Positions 8,549 to 17,877 of a stretch of 64,000 nt of DNA are shown in pieces. A program made the position numbers and the translations under genes. The stretch comes from JBCDAP01 sp038747915 (GTDB taxonomy: Bacteria > Planctomycetota > Phycisphaerae > Phycisphaerales > UBA1924): assembly GCA_038747915.1 (NCBI GenBank), contig JBCDJJ010000002.1, positions 1 through 64,000 of the forward strand. The letters are read 5' to 3'. Position 1 is the stretch's first letter, and each line of letters starts with the position of its first letter. Below the pieces are notes generated by a model, which saw only the letters and a program-made list of their open reading frames with translations, ran no database searches and had not been told where the DNA came from.

Positions 8549-9487
8549 ATGTCTACCGCTGCGGCGGACCCCCGCACCGACCCCGAACGTCTCGCCGGCC
8601 CGGACGCGACGCTGCTGCACGTGGCACTTCCCAAGGGGCGGATGCATGACGGTGTGGTGAAGCTGCTCGGCGAGGCGGGTATCTCGGTGCGTGTGTCGGC
8701 GCGTGGGTACCGGCCGGTTCTTTCGATCCCCGCGGCCGAGGCGAAGATTCTCAAGCCGCAGAACGTGATCGAGATGCTGGCGGAGGGCACGCGGGACGTT
8801 GGGTTCGCGGGGGCGGACTGGGTGCAGGAACTCGGCGTGCAGGATCGCGTGGTCGAGCTGCTCGACACAGAGCTCGACCCGGTGCGGATCGTGCTGGCCG
8901 CGCCGGATGAGCTGGTCGCGGAGGATGCCACGCTCTCGGGGCCGATGCCTCATGGCGGACAGCTTCGGATCGCGACGGAGTACGTGGCACTGACTCGCGG
9001 GTGGGTCGCGGACCGTGGGCTTCAAGCCACCGTGGTGCGGAGCTTCGGGGCGACCGAGGTGTTCCCACCCGAGGATGCGGACGCGATCGTCGACAACACC
9101 GCCACGGGGTCGACACTCCGTGCGAACGGGCTCGAGATCGTGGGTGAAGTGATGCGGTCGTCGACGCGGCTCTACGCGAGCCGGTCGGCGTGGGAGGACA
9201 CTGGCAAGCGAGCGAGGCTCGAGGAGCTTGTGCTGCTGGTGCGGTCGGTGGTCGAGGCGCGGAAGCGTGTGATGCTGACGCTCAACGTATCGCGCGATGG
9301 GCTCGCGTCGGTGCTCGGCTTTCTTCCGTGCATGCGGCAGCCGACGGTGGCGGAGCTCTCAGCGGGCGAGGGCTACTCGGTGCAGGTCGCGGTGATGCGG
9401 AAGGAACTGACCGACCTGATCCCACGCATCAAGGCCGCGGGCGGGACCGATGTGATCGTGCAGCCCGTGGCGCAGATCGTGCCATGA
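8549..9487 (+). CDS. hisG: ATP phosphoribosyltransferase, long form
   Basis: HisG catalyses the first step of histidine synthesis, joining ATP and PRPP to form phosphoribosyl-ATP. The 312-residue protein matches the long form: catalytic domains I-II (VALPKGRM near 25-32, GFAGADWV, the PRPP-binding region DAIVDNTATGSTL) and a C-terminal ACT-like regulatory domain (VMLTLNVSRDGLASVLGFLP to the end), which in this form mediates feedback inhibition by histidine. The ATG at 8549 follows GAGG. It is the first gene of the histidine operon; its TGA overlaps the ATG of hisC (ATGA). Confidence 0.96.
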   Translation: MSTAAADPRTDPERLAGPDATLLHVALPKGRMHDGVVKLLGEAGISVRVSARGYRPVLSIPAAEAKILKPQNVIEMLAEGTRDVGFAGADWVQELGVQDRVVELLDTELDPVRIVLAAPDELVAEDATLSGPMPHGGQLRIATEYVALTRGWVADRGLQATVVRSFGATEVFPPEDADAIVDNTATGSTLRANGLEIVGEVMRSSTRLYASRSAWEDTGKRARLEELVLLVRSVVEARKRVMLTLNVSRDGLASVLGFLPCMRQPTVAELSAGEGYSVQVAVMRKELTDLIPRIKAAGGTDVIVQPVAQIVP

Positions 9488-11247
9488 GTGCCTGGATGGT
9501 GACAGCTGCGAGCGATGCGCACGACTCCGGGCTCGGCACCGGCCCCGAGCCGATCGAGATACTCCGGGGGGCGCGCGGGTACGCGGTGCCGCACGTTCGT
9601 CAGCCGATCGATCTGCACCTGCACGCGAACGAGCGCGTGGTGCTGCCCGCATCGGTCTCGGACGCACTGGCGAGTGTGCCGGCCGACGCGGCGCGCACCT
9701 ACCCGGATGCAGGCCGGCTCGAATCGTTATTCGCGGATCGCTTCGGCATCTCGCCCGACCGCGTGCTCGCGACCGCGGGCGGTGATGAGTCACTCGACCG
9801 CGTGTGCCGGGCCTTTCTCGAGCCGGGCCGGGAGATGGTGCTCGCGGTGCCGAGCTTCGAGATGATCGAGCGGTACGGCCGGCTCGCCCGCGGCGAGATC
9901 GTCCGCGTCGCGTGGGATGCGCCGCGTTTCCCGATCGACGCGGTGCTGGCGGCGGTGACGGATCGCACCGCGGTGATCCCGATCGTCTCGCCGAACAACC
10001 CGACCGGGTGGGCAGCGACCGCGGAGGAGGTGACACGAGTGGCGCGGGCAGCACCACGGGCGCTCATCGTGCTCGACTGCGCGTACGCGGAGTACATGGA
10101 GGAGGACCCCACTCCGGCGGGGCTCGCCGAGCCGAATGTGGTGGTGATCCGGACGCTCAGCAAGGCATGGGGGCTCGCGGGGCTTCGCGTCGGGTGCGCC
10201 GCGGGGCCAGCGGGCGTGATCGCTGCGATGCGTGCCGCGGGCGGGCCGTACTCGGTGGCTCAGCCGTCGATCCAAGTCGCGCACGCGCGACTCGGTGGAG
10301 ACACGAGCGATGTGGCGGCGCACGCCGCGCGTGTGCGCACCGAACGCGATGAGTTGATCGATCTGCTCGGCAGGCTCGACTTCACGGTCAGCGCGCAGCA
10401 GGCCAACTTTGTTTTCGCGCGATCATCACGGTCGGGGTGGGTGCGCGAGGCGCTGGCGGGCCTTGGCATCGGGATTCGCGGGTGGCCCGGCCGCGCTGGG
10501 CTGGACGACGCGGTGCGGATCACGCTGCCCGGTGATGAGCAGATGTACGAGCGGCTCGTTGCCGGCGTGCGGGCGGCGCTGGAGCCCGAGGCGTTGCTCT
10601 TTGATATGGATGGTGTGCTGGCGGACGAGTCGGTGTCGTACCACGCGGCGGTGATCCAGACCGCTGCGGGCCTCGGCGTCACGGTGACGCGCGACGACAT
10701 CGTGGCGGCCAAGGCGGCGGGGAACTCGAACGACGACTGGGCGCTGACCTACCGGTTCGTGACCCAAGCCGGTGTGGACATCGCGTTCGAGGCACTGGTG
10801 GAGCGGTTCGAGTCGATTTATCAGATGCTGCGCGAGCAGGAGCCGATGATTTTCCCTCGCGAGTCGCTCGAGCGGCTCGCGTCGCGTGTGCCGCTGGCGA
10901 TTGTGACCGGGCGTCCACGCGGCGATGCGGCGCGTTTCCTCGAGGCTCACGATGCTGGGCGGTACTTCACCACGGTGGTGACGATGAACTGCACGGAGAC
11001 GCACAAGCCCGACTCGGCGCCCGTGCGGGAGGCACTGACCCGGCTCGGCGTCACCCGCGCCTGGATGATCGGGGACATGCCGGACGATCAGACCGCGGCG
11101 CGCGGGGCCGGCGTGGTACCGCTCGGGACCATCGCACCGGGCATGAGTGCTTCGGTGATGGGGCCGGCGCTCGAGTCGGCCGGGGCGGCGCGTGTGTTCG
11201 AGCGGAGCGCCGACTTCGCGGGCTTTGCTGAGGAGGTGCTCGGGTGA
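9484..11247 (+). CDS. hisC: Histidinol-phosphate aminotransferase fused to a HAD hydrolase
   Basis: The fusion has 587 residues. The N-terminal ~365 residues are a PLP-dependent HisC (SPNNPTG at 169-175, Tyr201 region LDCAYAEY, PLP lysine Lys227 in TLSKAWGLAGLRVG), which converts imidazole acetol phosphate to L-histidinol phosphate. The C-terminal ~215 residues are a HAD-superfamily phosphatase: motif I DMDGV at 374-378, motif II in AIVTGRPRG, the lysine in THKPDS and motif IV in MIGDMPDDQ. Since L-histidinol phosphate is the HisC product and no other histidinol-phosphatase is in the operon, the HAD part is a good candidate for that missing step (inference). The start overlaps the hisG stop and the end overlaps hisB (GTGA). 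Only the HisC assignment is certain. Confidence 0.93.
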   Translation: MSAWMVTAASDAHDSGLGTGPEPIEILRGARGYAVPHVRQPIDLHLHANERVVLPASVSDALASVPADAARTYPDAGRLESLFADRFGISPDRVLATAGGDESLDRVCRAFLEPGREMVLAVPSFEMIERYGRLARGEIVRVAWDAPRFPIDAVLAAVTDRTAVIPIVSPNNPTGWAATAEEVTRVARAAPRALIVLDCAYAEYMEEDPTPAGLAEPNVVVIRTLSKAWGLAGLRVGCAAGPAGVIAAMRAAGGPYSVAQPSIQVAHARLGGDTSDVAAHAARVRTERDELIDLLGRLDFTVSAQQANFVFARSSRSGWVREALAGLGIGIRGWPGRAGLDDAVRITLPGDEQMYERLVAGVRAALEPEALLFDMDGVLADESVSYHAAVIQTAAGLGVTVTRDDIVAAKAAGNSNDDWALTYRFVTQAGVDIAFEALVERFESIYQMLREQEPMIFPRESLERLASRVPLAIVTGRPRGDAARFLEAHDAGRYFTTVVTMNCTETHKPDSAPVREALTRLGVTRAWMIGDMPDDQTAARGAGVVPLGTIAPGMSASVMGPALESAGAARVFERSADFAGFAEEVLG

Positions 11248-11831
11248 GCCGGCGCGTGGATGGGTTCGAGCGGAAGACGGGCGAGACCGATATCACCGTG
11301 TCGGTCCAGCTCGATGGGACGGGCACCGCGGACGTCTCGACCGGGCTCGGGTTCTTCGACCACATGCTGACGGCGCTGGCCAAGCACTCGGGGATGGATG
11401 TGTCGCTCCGGTGCGCGGGCGATCTGCACGTGGACGACCACCACACCATCGAGGATTGTGCGCTGGCGCTCGGGGCAGCGATCGACGAGGCGCTCGGTGA
11501 ACGCCGCGGGATCACGCGGTTCGGCTCGGCGTACGCGCCGCTCGATGAGGCACTGGCGCGCGCGGTGATCGATCTCTCCGGCCGCCCTCACGCCACCGTG
11601 TCGCTCGAACTTGTGCGGGATGAGGTGGGCGAGGTGAGCACCGAGAATCTGTCGCACTTCTTCCAGAGCTTCGCGGTCGCGGCCAGGGCCACGGTGCATA
11701 TTGACGTGTTACGGGGCGACAATGATCACCACCGTGCCGAGGCGGCCTTCAAGGCGTGCGCCCTGGCGGTGCGTGAGGCGCTGCGATTGACCGGCGCACC
11801 GAGTGTGCCGTCGACCAAAGGAGTGCTGTGA
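11244..11831 (+). CDS. hisB: Imidazoleglycerol-phosphate dehydratase
   Basis: The dehydratase makes imidazole acetol phosphate from imidazoleglycerol phosphate. The 195-residue protein has the family's two Mn-binding His-rich motifs, DDHHTIED near 64-71 and the later DNDHHRAEAAFKA, plus GFFDHML at 36-42. It is the monofunctional form without the N-terminal phosphatase found in enterobacterial HisB. The GTG start overlaps the hisC stop and follows AGGAGG at 11231-11236. Its stop overlaps the GTG of hisH. Confidence 0.96.
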   Translation: MSRRVDGFERKTGETDITVSVQLDGTGTADVSTGLGFFDHMLTALAKHSGMDVSLRCAGDLHVDDHHTIEDCALALGAAIDEALGERRGITRFGSAYAPLDEALARAVIDLSGRPHATVSLELVRDEVGEVSTENLSHFFQSFAVAARATVHIDVLRGDNDHHRAEAAFKACALAVREALRLTGAPSVPSTKGVL

Positions 11832-12532
11832 GCGTTGACGTGGTCCACATCGTGCGCACGGGAACGGCGAACATCGCGTCGGTGATGGCCGCGGTGCGCC
11901 GACTCGACCGCATGCCGGTGCTCACCGATGAGCCGGGTGTGGTGCAGCACTGCGACAAGCTGATCCTCCCGGGCGTGGGCGCGATGGGCGCCACGGTGGC
12001 CGAACTCGAGCGGCAGCAGCTCGTTGGCGTGCTCCGTGCCCGGCTCGCCGAGGATCGGCCCACGCTCGCGGTGTGCATGGGGCACCAGCTGCTCGGGCGC
12101 GAGTCGGCCGAGTCGCCCGGTGTGCCCGGGCTCGGCGCCCACGATGGGTGCGCGGTGCGGTTCGAACCCGGCGAGGGCCGGCGTGTGCCGCAACTGGGGT
12201 GGAGCCGGATCGAGGCGCCCGTCGGCGCGCGGTTCTTCACCGAGTCGGGGCATGCCTATTTCGCGAACTCGTATTGTTTTCGCACTGTGCCCGAGGGGTG
12301 GCTCGGGGCCACAGCGGAGTACGACGGATCGTTCGTCGCGGCGCTCGAGCGGGGGAACGTGCTGACGTGCCAGTTCCACCCCGAGCTGTCGGGCCCGTTC
12401 GGGCTCGCGCTCGTGCATCGGTGGCTCGAGCTGGCACACAACCCGTCGCCGGTGCCGGAGAACGAGTGGCGATCAACGCGAGCGGTCGCCGAGGTGGAGC
12501 CCGCGACACCGGCCATGGAACGGAAGGCGTAG
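11828..12532 (+). CDS. hisH: Imidazole glycerol phosphate synthase, glutaminase subunit
   Basis: HisH is the class I glutamine amidotransferase that feeds ammonia to HisF. In the 234-residue protein, the oxyanion loop is LPGVGAMG, the nucleophile is Cys83 in VCMGHQLLG, and the catalytic His lies in CQFHPELSG. The C-terminus has about 25 additional residues beyond the usual core. The GTG start overlaps the hisB stop; hisF begins 3 bp after its stop, as expected for two subunits made in equal amount. Confidence 0.95.
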   Translation: MSVDVVHIVRTGTANIASVMAAVRRLDRMPVLTDEPGVVQHCDKLILPGVGAMGATVAELERQQLVGVLRARLAEDRPTLAVCMGHQLLGRESAESPGVPGLGAHDGCAVRFEPGEGRRVPQLGWSRIEAPVGARFFTESGHAYFANSYCFRTVPEGWLGATAEYDGSFVAALERGNVLTCQFHPELSGPFGLALVHRWLELAHNPSPVPENEWRSTRAVAEVEPATPAMERKA

Positions 12533-12535
12533 GCG

Positions 12536-13312
12536 GTGCTGCTGCCGCGTGTCATCCCGTGCCTTGACTTCCGCGATGGCCGCGTGGTGAAGGGCGTGAA
12601 GTTCCAGAACCTGCGCGATGCGGGTGATCCGCCTGAGCTGGCAGCGGAGTACGAGCGTCAGGGCGCGGACGAGCTGGTCATGCTCGACGTGTCGGCCACA
12701 ACACACGAGCGTGCGAACCAGACGGAGACGGTTCGGTCGGTGCGTGAGACGCTCTCCATCCCGCTGACGGTCGGCGGCGGTGTGCGCACCGCGAGCGACG
12801 CCGCTCGGCTTTTGGATGCCGGCGCAGATAAGACGGGCGTGAACACCGCCGCGGTGGATCGCCCGGAGATCGTGCGAGAGATCGCCGAGCGGTTCGGCCG
12901 GCAGTGCTGTGTGGTGGCCATCGACGCGGCGCGGCGCGAGGGTGATGCCGGTGGGTGGGAAGTAGTTACGCGGTCGGGGACGCACCGGACGGGGATCGAC
13001 GCGGTGGAGTGGGCGGCGCGTGCTGCCGACCTCGGTGCCGGCGAGATCCTGCTGACCTCGTGGGATCAGGACGGGACCCGGGCGGGGTACGACGTGGGTC
13101 TGCTCGGCGCGGTGAGCGCCGCGGTGGAGGTGCCGGTGATCGCCTCGGGCGGTGCGCACACGGCGGCGCACCTGAAGCAGGCCCTGGACGCCGGCGCAGA
13201 TGCGGTGCTCGCAGCGTCGATCTTTCACGATGGAGAAGAGACAGTCGGTTCGGTGAAAGCGGCGCTGGCGGAGATGGGCGTGCCGGTCCGTCTGCCGGTT
13301 GGTGCTGGCTGA
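12536..13312 (+). CDS. hisF: Imidazole glycerol phosphate synthase, cyclase subunit
   Basis: This (beta/alpha)8 barrel cyclises PRFAR with ammonia from HisH into imidazole glycerol phosphate and AICAR. The 258 residues match the family length. The two catalytic aspartates are at Asp11 ([13 protein letters not shown]) and Asp130 (VVAIDAA), and the phosphate-binding motifs LTVGGGVRT and IASGGAHT are intact. The usual LTSMDRDGT reads LTSWDQDGT here. The GTG start is 3 bp after hisH. Confidence 0.96.
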   Translation: MLLPRVIPCLDFRDGRVVKGVKFQNLRDAGDPPELAAEYERQGADELVMLDVSATTHERANQTETVRSVRETLSIPLTVGGGVRTASDAARLLDAGADKTGVNTAAVDRPEIVREIAERFGRQCCVVAIDAARREGDAGGWEVVTRSGTHRTGIDAVEWAARAADLGAGEILLTSWDQDGTRAGYDVGLLGAVSAAVEVPVIASGGAHTAAHLKQALDAGADAVLAASIFHDGEETVGSVKAALAEMGVPVRLPVGAG

Positions 13313-13363
13313 TCGCGGCGAGCGAGCTACAGTCCCGTTCGCGGTGAGCCGCGAGATTCGCCC

Positions 13364-14605
13364 ATGGTGATCCCATCGATCGACATCATGAACGGCCGCG
13401 CGGTGCAGCTGATCGGGGGCGATCCCGACGGTGAGGTGCTAGACGGTGGCGACCCGCGGGAGCTCGCGGCACGGTTTTCCGTGGCGGGCCAGATCGCGGT
13501 GATCGATCTCGACGCGGCGCTGGGCCGGGGATCGAACCGCGAGCTGATCCAGGAACTGGTCACGATCGCGCCGTGCCGTGTGGGCGGCGGGCTGCGCGAT
13601 GCGGACGCGGCGCTCTCGATGCTCGATGCCGGGGCGCACCATGTGATTCTTGGGACCGCGTTGACCGACGAGGTGCTGCGTGAGCTGCCGCGAGGGCGAG
13701 TGTGCGCTGCGCTCGATGCGGTGCATGGCGAGGTGGTGACGCACGGGTGGCAAACCAAGACCGGGCGAAGCGTGGGCGACCGGATCGCCGAACTCCGCGA
13801 TCGGGTGGGCAGCTTCCTGGTGACCTTCGTCGAGCGCGAGGGCCGGATGGGCGGGATCGATCTGACGCCGGTCGAAGAGCTCGCTGCAGCGGTGGGCGAC
13901 TGCTCGCTCACCGTGGCGGGCGGGGTGACGACGCCGGACGAGATCGCGGCACTGGATGAGATCGGCGCCGATGCGCAGCTCGGCATGGCGCTGTACCGCG
14001 GCGAGATCTCGCTCGGCGAAGCGGTGGCGGCACCGATGCGGCGCAAGACCGGCGCGATCTCGACGATCATCACGGATCAGCTCGGCGTCGCGCTCGGGCA
14101 CTCGTTCTCGGATGCTGGGTCGATCGCCGCGAGCATCGACGAGGACGGCGCGCGGTTCACCGACGAGCGCGGCGATGCTTACGCCGGGATGCCGGTGGCG
14201 AATGTCGCGTACTGCGGCGCGCGGGAGAGCGTGCGGGTGTCGGTGCGGGTGAGCGACCCCGGCGTACACCGGGAGTACCCGGTGCGGCATGGGTGCTCGG
14301 CGCTGGGGCGGACGCTCGAGGCGCGGCGAGCGGAGGCGCCCGAAGGGTCGTACACCAAGCGGCTGTTCGACGACGCGGAGCTGCTCGCGAGCAAGCTGAG
14401 CGAGGAGACACGCGAGCTGCTCGAGGCGGACACCGCGGGCGAGGCCGCGTGGGAGGCGGCGGATGTGATCTACTTCGCGCTGGTCGCCGCGATGTCGCGC
14501 GGGGCGAGCTGCGATGATGTGGAGGCCGAGCTGGACCGACGGACGCGGCGGGTGCGGCGGCGGAAGGGCGATGCGAAGCCGGCGCCGGAAGGATCACACT
14601 CGTGA
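13364..14605 (+). CDS. hisA: HisA fused to a degenerate HisI-like region and HisE
   Basis: Residues 1-~240 are the HisA isomerase barrel (ProFAR to PRFAR): Asp7 in PSIDIMNG, Asp118 in AALDAVHGE, phosphate loops VGGGLRD and VAGGVTTPDE. Residues ~328-405 are a HisE phosphoribosyl-ATP pyrophosphatase: GSYTKRLFDD, KLSEETRELLEA, AADVIYFALVA. The segment between (about 244-325) lines up with HisI cyclohydrolase but lacks its hallmark GETSGN and DCD motifs and the CHxG..SCF zinc ligands; one cysteine remains in RHGCSALG. PR-AMP cyclohydrolase activity is therefore unlikely from this protein. The 413-residue length fits the three-part fusion. The ATG is 51 bp after hisF and the stop overlaps the GTG of hisD. 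Confidence 0.88.
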   Translation: MVIPSIDIMNGRAVQLIGGDPDGEVLDGGDPRELAARFSVAGQIAVIDLDAALGRGSNRELIQELVTIAPCRVGGGLRDADAALSMLDAGAHHVILGTALTDEVLRELPRGRVCAALDAVHGEVVTHGWQTKTGRSVGDRIAELRDRVGSFLVTFVEREGRMGGIDLTPVEELAAAVGDCSLTVAGGVTTPDEIAALDEIGADAQLGMALYRGEISLGEAVAAPMRRKTGAISTIITDQLGVALGHSFSDAGSIAASIDEDGARFTDERGDAYAGMPVANVAYCGARESVRVSVRVSDPGVHREYPVRHGCSALGRTLEARRAEAPEGSYTKRLFDDAELLASKLSEETRELLEADTAGEAAWEAADVIYFALVAAMSRGASCDDVEAELDRRTRRVRRRKGDAKPAPEGSHS

Positions 14606-15882
14606 CGACGACGAACACGATGCTGAAACGGGTATCGATCGACGATGTGCCGAGTGTGCGGCGGGTGCCGATCGATGCACAGACGGTGGCCGAGTCGGCG
14701 GTGGTTGTCGAGACAGTGCGCGCGCGGGGCGAGAGTGCGGTCCGCGCGCAGGCCGAGCGGTTCGACGAGGTGAGCGCAGGCGAGGCGCTGGTGCTCGACC
14801 GCGAGGCGATGGAGCGGGCGCTCGGCGAGATCGATCCGGAGGCGCGCGGCGTGCTCGAGCGGGCCGCGGACCGGGTCGCGAGGTTTGCCTCCGCGCAGCG
14901 GATGAGTCTGGGGCCGGCACGGCTCGGTGTGCCGGGCGGCTCGGCCTGGCACGATGTGGTGCCCGTCCAGCGCGCGGGGTGCTACGCGCCCGGTGGGCGG
15001 TACCCGCTGGTGTCTTCTGTGTTGATGACCGCATGCACCGCGAAGGCCGCGGGCGTGGCGGACATCACACTCGCGACGCCGAAGCCGAGCGCGATGATGC
15101 TCGCGGCTGCAGCGATCTCGGGGGCCGACCGTGTGCTCGCGGTGGGCGGGGCGCACGCGATCGCGGCGCTGGCGTACGGGATCGACGGTGTGCTCGAGCC
15201 GAGCGATGCGATCGTGGGCCCGGGCAACCGGTGGGTCACCGCAGCGAAGCAGTTGGTGAGCGGCATGGTGGCGATCGACATGCTCGCGGGCCCGAGTGAG
15301 TTGCTCGTGCTCGCGGACGAGACCGCGGATGCCGCCACAGTCGCGGCGGATCTGCTCGCCCAGGCGGAGCACGATGTCGACGCGGGCGCCATGCTCGCGA
15401 GCACCTCCGCCGAGGTGCTCGACGCGGTGGATGTACACCTCGCCGAGCAACTGAGCGACCTGCCGACCGCGGACACCGCACGGGCAGCGCTCGAGCGGAA
15501 CTCGTTCGGCGTGCTCGTCGAGGGCGAGGCCGGACTCATCGAGGTGGCGGATCGGCTCGCAGCGGAGCACCTGCAGGTGAGCTGCCGCGATGCGGAGTCG
15601 GTGGCACGTCGGATCCGGCACGCGGGTGGGGTGTTCGTGGGCGAGGGGTCGGCGGAGGTGTTCGGCGATTACGGGGCCGGACCGAACCACACGCTGCCGA
15701 CGGGCGGGACAGCGCGCTCGTTCGCGGGGCTGAGCGTGTTCACGTTCTTGCGTGTGCGGACGGGGCTGCGGATCGACGATGCACCGGAGGCGGATGCGAT
15801 GATCCGTGATACCGCGGCACTCGCCCGAATGGAGCAGCTCGAGGCGCACGCCCGGGCTGCGGAGCGGCGGCTTCGGGGCTAG
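14602..15882 (+). CDS. hisD: Histidinol dehydrogenase
   Basis: HisD oxidises L-histidinol to L-histidine with two NAD and a bound zinc. In the 426-residue protein, the zinc-ligand region reads AQAEHD with Gln254 and His257, the catalytic segment AGPNHTLPTGG is intact, and GPGNRWV and DMLAGPSE match the family. It is the last gene of the operon, starting with a GTG that overlaps the hisA/E stop. No terminator is obvious before the next gene's promoter. Confidence 0.96.
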   Translation: MTTTNTMLKRVSIDDVPSVRRVPIDAQTVAESAVVVETVRARGESAVRAQAERFDEVSAGEALVLDREAMERALGEIDPEARGVLERAADRVARFASAQRMSLGPARLGVPGGSAWHDVVPVQRAGCYAPGGRYPLVSSVLMTACTAKAAGVADITLATPKPSAMMLAAAAISGADRVLAVGGAHAIAALAYGIDGVLEPSDAIVGPGNRWVTAAKQLVSGMVAIDMLAGPSELLVLADETADAATVAADLLAQAEHDVDAGAMLASTSAEVLDAVDVHLAEQLSDLPTADTARAALERNSFGVLVEGEAGLIEVADRLAAEHLQVSCRDAESVARRIRHAGGVFVGEGSAEVFGDYGAGPNHTLPTGGTARSFAGLSVFTFLRVRTGLRIDDAPEADAMIRDTAALARMEQLEAHARAAERRLRG

Positions 15883-16011
15883 GTCTTGTCGCCAGGCGAC
15901 ACACACGCCGGCCACGAGATGCAGAAACACCTCGCGTTCACCAAACTCTTGTCCGCGGGCTCACGTCCGCGGCTCGTTGATGAACTCACGAGGGACTGGG
16001 CACGCGTCGCA

Positions 16012-16017
16012 TACACT
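16012..16017 (+). promoter_or_regulatory. -10 box TACACT, leaderless-type, before the ABC exporter
   Basis: TACACT ends 6 nt before the ATG at 16024 with no Shine-Dalgarno between, so the transcript probably starts at the start codon. Confidence 0.45.
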
Positions 16018-16023
16018 GATGCC

Positions 16024-17847
16024 ATGCGGGCTCGGCACTTTCTGCGTTTTGCCAAAAGGCTGCTGCGGTACCCGCGGGTGCTTGCGCTGGCGGTCACGAT
16101 GGCGTTCGCGAGCGCGGTGAGTCTTGGCGCGGGGCTGCTCGCGATCGTGCCGGTGCTCAACGCGATCCTGGGTGATGGTGGCAGCTCACTCCAGGCGATG
16201 ACGCTCGAACGACGGGCGGAGGGCGGGTTGCTTTGGTTGCCGGTGTGGTTCGTCGAGGCACTGCCGGACACTCCCTACCACTCGCTGCTCGTGTCGGTGA
16301 TGACGATCGGTGTGCTGACGGTGATCGGGGCCTCGGCGAACTTCGCGCACGCGTACCTGTCGGCGACGGTGGTGATCCGTGTCGTGTCGGATGTTCGGCG
16401 GACGGTGTACCGGCGGTTGCTGCGGCTGCCGCTTGCATCGGCGGTGAGCGGGTCGGCGATGGACCTGGTGAGCCGGGCGTTGAACGACTCGCAGGCGCTG
16501 GCGGGCGGGCTGTCCGCGATGGTGTCGAAGGCGCTCGCGTCGGTCGCGAAGGCGGTGGCGTTGTTCACGAGCGCGCTCATCGTCGACTGGCGGATCACAC
16601 TCGCGGCTTCGATCGCGCTGCCGGCGCTCGTGGTGATCGTCCGGCGGCTCAGCAAGACGATCCGCCGGGCAGCGCGAGGGGCGCTGCGGTCGCAGGCGGA
16701 TCTGTTAACGGCGGCCGGCCAAGCGATGCCGGCGCTGCGGACGGTCAAGGCGAGCCGCGCGGAGCGCGTGGAGCTCGGCAGATTCTCAGCCGCGAACCGG
16801 ACACTCGTGCGTGAGCAGATGCGATCACGCACGGCGCGCGCGGCCGCCACACCGTTGACCGAGCTCGTGGCGCTCTTCGTGCTTGGTGTGCTGGCGTTGA
16901 TCGCGGGGAAGGCCATAATCGATGGGGCGCTCGAGGCGTCGGCCTTTCTGGTGGCGCTCGGCTCGCTCGCGATGGCGGCCAACGAGCTGAAACGGCTCTC
17001 GGGCGTGATCGGTCAGGTGCAGACAGCCGAAGCCGCATCGCAGCGGCTCGAGCAGGTGCTCGCGATGCCGATCGAGGTGGTACACGATCGAGCAGCACCG
17101 GTGCTGCCGCGGCACACCGAGTCGATCGCGTTCGACGGGGTGAGCTTCCGGTATCCCGGAGGCGAGCGACCGGCGCTCGACGGGGTGACGCTTCAGATTG
17201 ATCGGGGGGCGCGGGGGGCGTTTGTCGGGCCCAACGGGTCGGGCAAGACAACGTTGCTCTCGCTCGTGCCACGGTTCTTTGACCCCCAAAATGGGCGGGT
17301 GCTCATCGATGGCGTGGATGTGAGGGGCGTGCGGCTGTCGTCGGTCCGCCGGCAGATCGCGGTGGTGCCGCAGGAAGTCGTGCTGTTCGCCGGGACGCTC
17401 ACCGCGAACATCGGGTACGGGGTGGAGACCACGCCGGCGGACATCGAGCGGGCAACAGAGATGGCGGGTGCGAGCGGGTTCATCGGCGAGCTCCAGGATG
17501 GGCTCGACGCGATGGTGGGTGAGGGTGGGCTCACGCTCAGCGGGGGTCAGCGGCAACGGGTGGCGATCGCGCGGGCCATCGCCCGCGACCCGGCGATTCT
17601 GATCACCGACGAGGCAACCAGCATGGTGGATGCTGAATCGGAGGCCGCGATCAACGCGGCACTCAGCGAGTTTGCGAGCGGCCGGACATGGCTGATCGTC
17701 GCCCACCGGCTTTCAACGGTGCTGGCCGCCGACCGGATCGTGGTGATGGATGCGGGGCGCGTGGTCGACCAGGGCACGCACACCGAGCTGCTGGAGCGGT
17801 GCGATGTGTACCGGCGGCTGACCGAGCATCAGCTGCAGCCGGCGTGA
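16024..17847 (+). CDS. ABC exporter, fused membrane and ATPase domains
   Basis: The 607-residue half-transporter has an N-terminal transmembrane domain of about six helices (residues ~15-310) and a C-terminal ABC ATPase. Walker A GPNGSGKTT is near 402-410, the signature LSGGQRQRVAIARA near 506-519, Walker B ILITDEATS and the switch His in VAHRLST follow. It resembles the MsbA/LmrA lipid and drug exporter group and should work as a homodimer; the substrate cannot be told. I chose the ATG at 16024 because an upstream extension would need a TTG codon immediately after hisD and does not resemble protein of this family. Confidence 0.9.
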   Translation: MRARHFLRFAKRLLRYPRVLALAVTMAFASAVSLGAGLLAIVPVLNAILGDGGSSLQAMTLERRAEGGLLWLPVWFVEALPDTPYHSLLVSVMTIGVLTVIGASANFAHAYLSATVVIRVVSDVRRTVYRRLLRLPLASAVSGSAMDLVSRALNDSQALAGGLSAMVSKALASVAKAVALFTSALIVDWRITLAASIALPALVVIVRRLSKTIRRAARGALRSQADLLTAAGQAMPALRTVKASRAERVELGRFSAANRTLVREQMRSRTARAAATPLTELVALFVLGVLALIAGKAIIDGALEASAFLVALGSLAMAANELKRLSGVIGQVQTAEAASQRLEQVLAMPIEVVHDRAAPVLPRHTESIAFDGVSFRYPGGERPALDGVTLQIDRGARGAFVGPNGSGKTTLLSLVPRFFDPQNGRVLIDGVDVRGVRLSSVRRQIAVVPQEVVLFAGTLTANIGYGVETTPADIERATEMAGASGFIGELQDGLDAMVGEGGLTLSGGQRQRVAIARAIARDPAILITDEATSMVDAESEAAINAALSEFASGRTWLIVAHRLSTVLAADRIVVMDAGRVVDQGTHTELLERCDVYRRLTEHQLQPA

Positions 17848-17872
17848 CCCGCTTTGGGAACCGGTCTATCGT
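17844..17872 (+). promoter_or_regulatory. Promoter of clpS, leaderless-type
   Basis: GTGACC at 17844-17849 and TATCGT at 17867-17872 are spaced by 17 nt; TATCGT ends 5 nt before the ATG at 17878. The -35 overlaps the end of the ABC exporter gene. Confidence 0.45.
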
Positions 17873-17877
17873 CTTCC

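Noticed and set aside
14470..15930. A 486-codon minus-strand frame
   Set aside because: Antisense to hisD; arginine- and histidine-rich composition typical of shadow frames.
15886..16023. An N-terminal extension of the ABC exporter from a TTG
   Set aside because: It adds 46 residues unlike the family; the ATG at 16024 has a TACACT box 6 nt upstream.
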